Positions 6,410 through 8,744 of a DNA stretch of 8,744 nt are shown piece by piece (the stretch's first letter is position 1; the number at the start of each line of letters is the position of its first letter). Position numbers and translations under genes: made by a program. The stretch is taken from NCBI GenBank assembly GCA_900314375.1, contig OMVC01000040.1, forward strand, positions 1-8,744, written 5' to 3'. Under the pieces are notes generated by a model. It saw only the letters and a list, made by a program, of their open reading frames with translations, was not told where the DNA came from and did no database searches. The stretch comes from an uncultured bacterium. Lineage in GTDB: Bacteria > Cyanobacteriota > Vampirovibrionia > Gastranaerophilales > Gastranaerophilaceae.

Positions 6410-6813
6410 AAGAAGTTGAATATCCATATAATCATTGCTATGAATAAAAGTATAATAGCAACAAAAAATAAAAAACTAGCCGATAAAAATCCAATAGAAA
6501 ATATTAAATTATAAATAGCTGCAATAAACTTTGGTATTTTAATTTTAAGGTCCAATTTTAAATTAGGGAATCTTTTTTCGATTAGATATTTTCTAATCAC
6601 AATTTCTAAAATAGTAAAAACAAATAACCACAATAAAATTATTATACTCAAAGCCATATCAATAAATTCACTAAAGCCACACGATATAAACTCGTTTGGT
6701 GCAGGTGGAAGACAATCTGTATTACTATAAACTATCATAGAATATATAACAATAAAACTCCATAAAGCAGATAAATTTATAAAAAAATATTTTTTATATT
6801 CAAGGAAATTCAT
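6406..6813 (-). CDS. Small multi-pass membrane protein, convergent to the lysozyme-like fragment (second copy)
   Basis: Identical to the 135-residue product of 2763-3170: about four membrane segments, a Cys34/Cys45 loop and a basic loop. Its stop overlaps the stop of the fragment at 6251-6409 through a shared TTAA. Confidence 0.65.
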   Translation of the reverse strand: MNFLEYKKYFFINLSALWSFIVIYSMIVYSNTDCLPPAPNEFISCGFSEFIDMALSIIILLWLFVFTILEIVIRKYLIEKRFPNLKLDLKIKIPKFIAAIYNLIFSIGFLSASFLFFVAIILLFIAMIIWIFNFF

Positions 6814-6858
6814 ACGGCAATTGTATTACAAAGGAATTAAAAAGAAAAGGAGAAAAAG

Positions 6859-7776
6859 ATGTCAAATTTTTTACGACAAAATAAAGATGCTTATAATTTT
6901 TATAAGAGCAAAGAATTACAAAAAGAATTTAATGACAAATTAGTTCAAAAAACAGGATATTATCAAAAGAAATTTGGATTTGAAACAAATCCAAGAAAAG
7001 GACATGAATTTTGGAATGTAGAAGCAGATGCATTCAAGCACACATTTGGCAGTGCTGAAATGTATATTAAATATGGAGCTGGCTGGAGTACTCTTTTTGA
7101 TATTGGTCATGAATACCAAACCCCTCACAATCCACAGGGAGAATGGAACATGGACTCTTGGAATAATCATCAAGGTCGTGAGATTGCACGGGAAATTCAA
7201 AAAGAATACGGAGATAATTTTATGAAATTATCTCAACAACAACGAGATGATATTATTGCAAGTAAAGTTATGGACAGAATGCGTAACGGGCAACTCATAA
7301 CAAATCCAAATGATAAAAGAAAATATACAGGTGTAACAGAGAATTTTGTTAATGGTATAAAAAGAATACAAGAAACCGACTTGCCTTTTACTCCGACAAA
7401 AGGAATTGGCGGAGTGCAAAATGATGGCAAGCCTCTTGGTTTTGCTGCAGATATTGATACGGAACAACTTGCAAAGATGTTGGGAATTCAATTACCTGAA
7501 CTCCAATCTAAACAGGATTCAGGTTTATTCGGTTACACAAATCCACTGACAGGCAGTAACCACATATACACACGCGAGGAAGTTGGTTCGATGTCAAGTG
7601 ATGAATTTGCCAAACACGAAAAAGAAATTGATGCGCAACTAAAAGCATTTAATGGAACAATGCCTTCCAATAGCGACTTGCAGCGTGAATCAATATCAGG
7701 TGGCGGAGTTGTTTATGTACACCCTTACACGCGTTCTGACGGAACGGAAGTAAGAGGTTATTACCGTTCACACTAA
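6859..7776 (+). CDS. Modular protein: DUF6973-like N-terminal domain plus conserved C-terminal module (second copy)
   Basis: Identical 305-residue product to 3216-4133, with the same ribosome binding site. It is followed by the third terminator and then by the frameshifted gene at 7856-8211 instead of terL, which makes this copy probably the original right end of the unit. Confidence 0.75.
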   Translation: MSNFLRQNKDAYNFYKSKELQKEFNDKLVQKTGYYQKKFGFETNPRKGHEFWNVEADAFKHTFGSAEMYIKYGAGWSTLFDIGHEYQTPHNPQGEWNMDSWNNHQGREIAREIQKEYGDNFMKLSQQQRDDIIASKVMDRMRNGQLITNPNDKRKYTGVTENFVNGIKRIQETDLPFTPTKGIGGVQNDGKPLGFAADIDTEQLAKMLGIQLPELQSKQDSGLFGYTNPLTGSNHIYTREEVGSMSSDEFAKHEKEIDAQLKAFNGTMPSNSDLQRESISGGGVVYVHPYTRSDGTEVRGYYRSH

Positions 7777-7800
7777 AAAAATAATAAAATTTATATTTAA

Positions 7801-7834
7801 AACCCGTAACTATATGTGTTACGGGTTATTTTTT
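7801..7834 (+). terminator. Rho-independent terminator, third copy
   Basis: Same 10-bp stem, T-type loop and six-T tail as the copy at 4158-4191. The sequence just after it differs (AAAGGAAAA in place of GAGG), although an AATT and the first 13 bases of terL reappear at 7852-7868. Confidence 0.9.
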
Positions 7835-7855
7835 GAACAAAGAAAGGAAAAAATT

Positions 7856-7927
7856 ATGCAATACAAACGTTGAAGATTTTTCAACGGAATTAAAAGAATA
7901 CAAAAAATGCAGTGAAAAATATATTAA
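7856..7927 (+). pseudogene. terL start tip fused to the out-of-frame 5' part of the next gene
   Basis: AAAGGA at 7843-7848 sits 7 bases before ATG 7856, which opens Met-Gln-Tyr-Lys-Arg-stop. Its first 13 bases, with the preceding AATT, equal the start of terL (561-577). From 7869 another frame reads a natural-looking helical peptide, VEDFSTELKEYKK, to a stop at 7927. That frame continues smoothly into the 7912-8211 gene if one A is removed from the six-A run at 7902-7907. Two +1 shifts, one at the terL junction near 7868 and one in the A-run, are therefore needed to restore a protein of about 117 residues. Confidence 0.55.
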
Positions 7928-8211
7928 ATGATTTTATCAGACAACATTCACAAGAACTATACAAAGAAGGAAAACATTTGGATAGTTCAATGGAATTTGG
8001 CAAACAGACTTTTGATTTATATGCCTCCTTAAAAAAGGTCGATATTGTTGATGCGCATATAGATAAAAATGGTCATTTCCGAGCATATATTGTTGATACT
8101 TATGATTTTAATAAAGGAGAATTTTTAATAATAGAAATGGCTCGTAATTTACAGGAACAAGGATATTTGATGCCTTATTATGTCATTGTTATTCTTGATA
8201 TTGTATTGTAG
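7912..8211 (+). CDS. C-terminal part of an unrecognised protein (probably 5'-disrupted)
   Basis: The 99-residue frame opens at GTG 7912, but nothing like a ribosome binding site precedes it. The frame just upstream encodes a matching helix one base out of register, so the true start has probably been lost to a frameshift. The visible protein has a charged N-terminal helix (to about residue 40), a beta-rich middle (VDIVDAHIDKNGHFRAYIVD), a YDFNKGE motif, an amphipathic helix and a hydrophobic end. There is no signal peptide. I do not recognise a named family. The YDF motif and the position between a modular effector-like gene and a convergent membrane gene suggest the C-terminal domain of a phage or effector protein (inference). 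Residues from about 35 to 78 recur in the fragment at 8609-8744. Confidence 0.55.
   Translation: MKNILNDFIRQHSQELYKEGKHLDSSMEFGKQTFDLYASLKKVDIVDAHIDKNGHFRAYIVDTYDFNKGEFLIIEMARNLQEQGYLMPYYVIVILDIVL
8012..8147 (+). repeat. Direct repeat, first copy (136 bp visible)
   Basis: These bases, inside the 7912-8211 gene, recur at 8609-8744 with an offset of 597 and no difference seen. The second copy is cut by the end of the window, so the true repeat may be longer. Confidence 0.9.
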
Positions 8212-8227
8212 CCCCTATTTTAGGGGC
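8211..8227. terminator. GC-rich hairpin between convergent genes
   Basis: GCCCCTA and TAGGGGC pair around a TTT loop. The hairpin spans the stop of the 7912-8211 gene and the stop of the convergent gene at 8220-8531. There is no T-run on either strand, so it is at best a weak bidirectional terminator or a 3'-end stabiliser. Confidence 0.4.
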
Positions 8228-8531
8228 GGACAATTAATAATGTAGATGTGAGTATTGATAATACTATATATACAATATCACTCCTTGAAATTGGTTGATT
8301 TTTAACCAATTTCAAGGACCTTTTAATTGATTTTATATTTATATACAATACAACAAAATATATAATAAAAGCGATTAATAATATGGTAAAGCCAATAATA
8401 AAATCGTCATCCCAAGGACCTTTCAGGAAGCTCATCAATGCAGCAAATCCGAAAAAAATGTCGAATAATAAAAGTTGTAAAGAAATGACAGAGATTATAA
8501 TAATATATAATATTAAAAATATTTTTTTCAT
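8220..8531 (-). CDS. Small multi-pass membrane protein, convergent to the 7912-8211 gene
   Basis: The 103-residue product starts MKKIF and has three hydrophobic segments near residues 4-28, 44-66 and 86-101. An acidic loop (GPWDDD, 38-43) follows the first segment and a basic loop (KSIKRSLKLVK, 67-77) follows the second, a sensible positive-inside topology. No family is recognised. There is no ribosome binding site, but an extended -10 promoter lies 6 bases upstream, so the mRNA may be leaderless. It repeats the arrangement seen in the 3.6-kb unit, a small membrane gene tail-to-tail with a damaged effector-like gene, which makes an immunity-type role conceivable (inference). The stretch coding for residues ~73-84 is a perfect inverted repeat. 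Confidence 0.6.
   Translation of the reverse strand: MKKIFLILYIIIISVISLQLLLFDIFFGFAALMSFLKGPWDDDFIIGFTILLIAFIIYFVVLYINIKSIKRSLKLVKNQPISRSDIVYIVLSILTSTLLIVRP
8282..8318. repeat. Perfect 15-bp inverted repeat inside a coding region
   Basis: TCCTTGAAATTGGTT and AACCAATTTCAAGGA flank a 7-base loop (GATTTTT). It lies within the 8220-8531 gene and encodes part of its basic loop. A perfect 15-bp stem in AT-rich coding sequence is unlikely by chance. Reading rightwards it is followed shortly by TTTT (8321-8324), so on the + strand it could act as a terminator for the gene at 7912-8211. Confidence 0.7.
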
Positions 8532-8537
8532 AATTTC

Positions 8538-8546
8538 ATTATATCA
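8538..8546 (-). promoter_or_regulatory. Extended -10 promoter for the 8220-8531 membrane gene
   Basis: On the minus strand the sequence reads TGATATAAT, a full extended -10, ending 6 bases before the ATG at 8531. A start point at the usual distance would fall at or next to the A of the ATG, giving a leaderless or near-leaderless mRNA. No clear -35 is present. Confidence 0.45.
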
Positions 8547-8564
8547 TAGTTCTGTATAGTTATC

Positions 8565-8588
8565 TTAATAATATTTCAATATTATTAA
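8565..8588. repeat. AT-only stem-loop upstream of the membrane gene
   Basis: TTAATAATAT and ATATTATTAA pair around a TTCA loop. It lies in the 77-base gap between the divergent features, upstream of the promoter at 8538-8546. It could be a binding site or simply AT-rich palindromic sequence. Confidence 0.4.
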
Positions 8589-8608
8589 AGTACTGTAATT
8601 TTGTCAAA

Positions 8609-8744
8609 TTGATTTATATGCCTCCTTAAAAAAGGTCGATATTGTTGATGCGCATATAGATAAAAATGGTCATTTCCGAGCATATATTGTTGATACTTAT
8701 GATTTTAATAAAGGAGAATTTTTAATAATAGAAATGGCTCGTAA
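8609..8744 (+). pseudogene. Second, 5'-truncated copy of the 7912-8211 gene (runs off the window)
   Basis: These 136 bases equal 8012-8147 and encode the same residues from DLYASLKK to EMAR. Upstream the frame meets TAA at 8596-8598 with no usable start between, so the N-terminal third is absent and this copy cannot be expressed alone. It is either an orphan 3' cassette or the start of the next 597-bp tandem unit; the end of the window hides which. Confidence 0.75.

Larger units (their letters stand above)
4169..7811 (+). repeat. Tandem repeat unit 2 (3,643 bp)
   Basis: This is the second head-to-tail copy of the unit at 526-4168, in the same orientation. Exact identity continues past the unit to base 7842, 31 bases into a third copy, then breaks at 7843. 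The right flank (7843 onward) is not terL but a short terL-like tip joined to another gene, so the array holds two full units and a stub. Confidence 0.9.

Noticed and set aside
526..7842. Terminal redundancy of a circular phage or plasmid genome
   Set aside because: Different unique sequences flank the array on each side, and the unit lacks replication and structural genes, so it is an internal tandem repeat and not a circular permutation.
526..7842. Insertion sequence or transposon as the cause of the repeat
   Set aside because: No transposase, terminal inverted repeats or target duplication was seen at the unit ends; the ends lie in a shared terminator, which fits homologous recombination.
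1..8744. Recoding of TGA as tryptophan
   Set aside because: Tryptophan is encoded by TGG throughout and TGA ends terL cleanly, so the standard bacterial code applies.
1..8744. CRISPR array, tRNA or rRNA
   Set aside because: No short regularly spaced repeats and no tRNA or rRNA-like structure were seen on either strand.

Overview
The window is AT-rich bacterial DNA that reads well with the standard bacterial code: TGA acts as a stop, for example at the end of the terminase genes. It has strong Shine-Dalgarno sites and compact rho-independent terminators. The only confidently named gene is a phage terminase large subunit (terL), so this is most likely an accessory, prophage-derived or phage-like region. 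The host cannot be fixed from sequence. Clear Shine-Dalgarno sites argue against Bacteroidetes; a low-GC, host-associated bacterium such as a gut alphaproteobacterial or Gastranaerophilales-type lineage is a guess.

Layout. Bases 1-489 hold the 3' end of a gene whose last 83 residues form a conserved C-terminal module. Bases 526-7811 are two head-to-tail copies of a 3,643-bp unit in which I saw no base difference. Each unit carries, in order: a complete terL; a small exported protein with a DxNxDG loop; a near-perfect ribosome binding site leading into a three-codon ORF; a terminator; a 52-codon lysozyme-like fragment; a convergent multi-pass membrane protein gene; a 305-aa protein joining a DUF6973-like N-terminal domain to the same C-terminal module as the gene at 1-489; and a terminator. 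A third copy of that terminator (7801-7834) is followed by a few codons of terL sequence fused to a frameshifted gene (7856-8211). Next come a second convergent small membrane protein gene (8220-8531) and a second, truncated copy of part of the 7912-8211 gene that runs off the end of the window (8609-8744).

How it may work together (inference). Two different N-terminal regions are attached to one conserved C-terminal module. Twice, a truncated cell-wall/effector-like fragment runs tail-to-tail into a small multi-pass membrane gene. Together with the small exported protein, this resembles an array of secreted or phage-delivered effectors with candidate immunity genes, shuffled by recombination. 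The two 3.6-kb copies can be explained by one unequal crossover inside a 31-bp block of the terminator region present three times (526-556, 4169-4199, 7812-7842). The same geometry could also be an assembly loop, so the duplication needs read-level support.

No tRNA, rRNA, CRISPR array, integrase, transposase, portal or capsid gene was seen. No gene-free stretch exceeds 300 bases.
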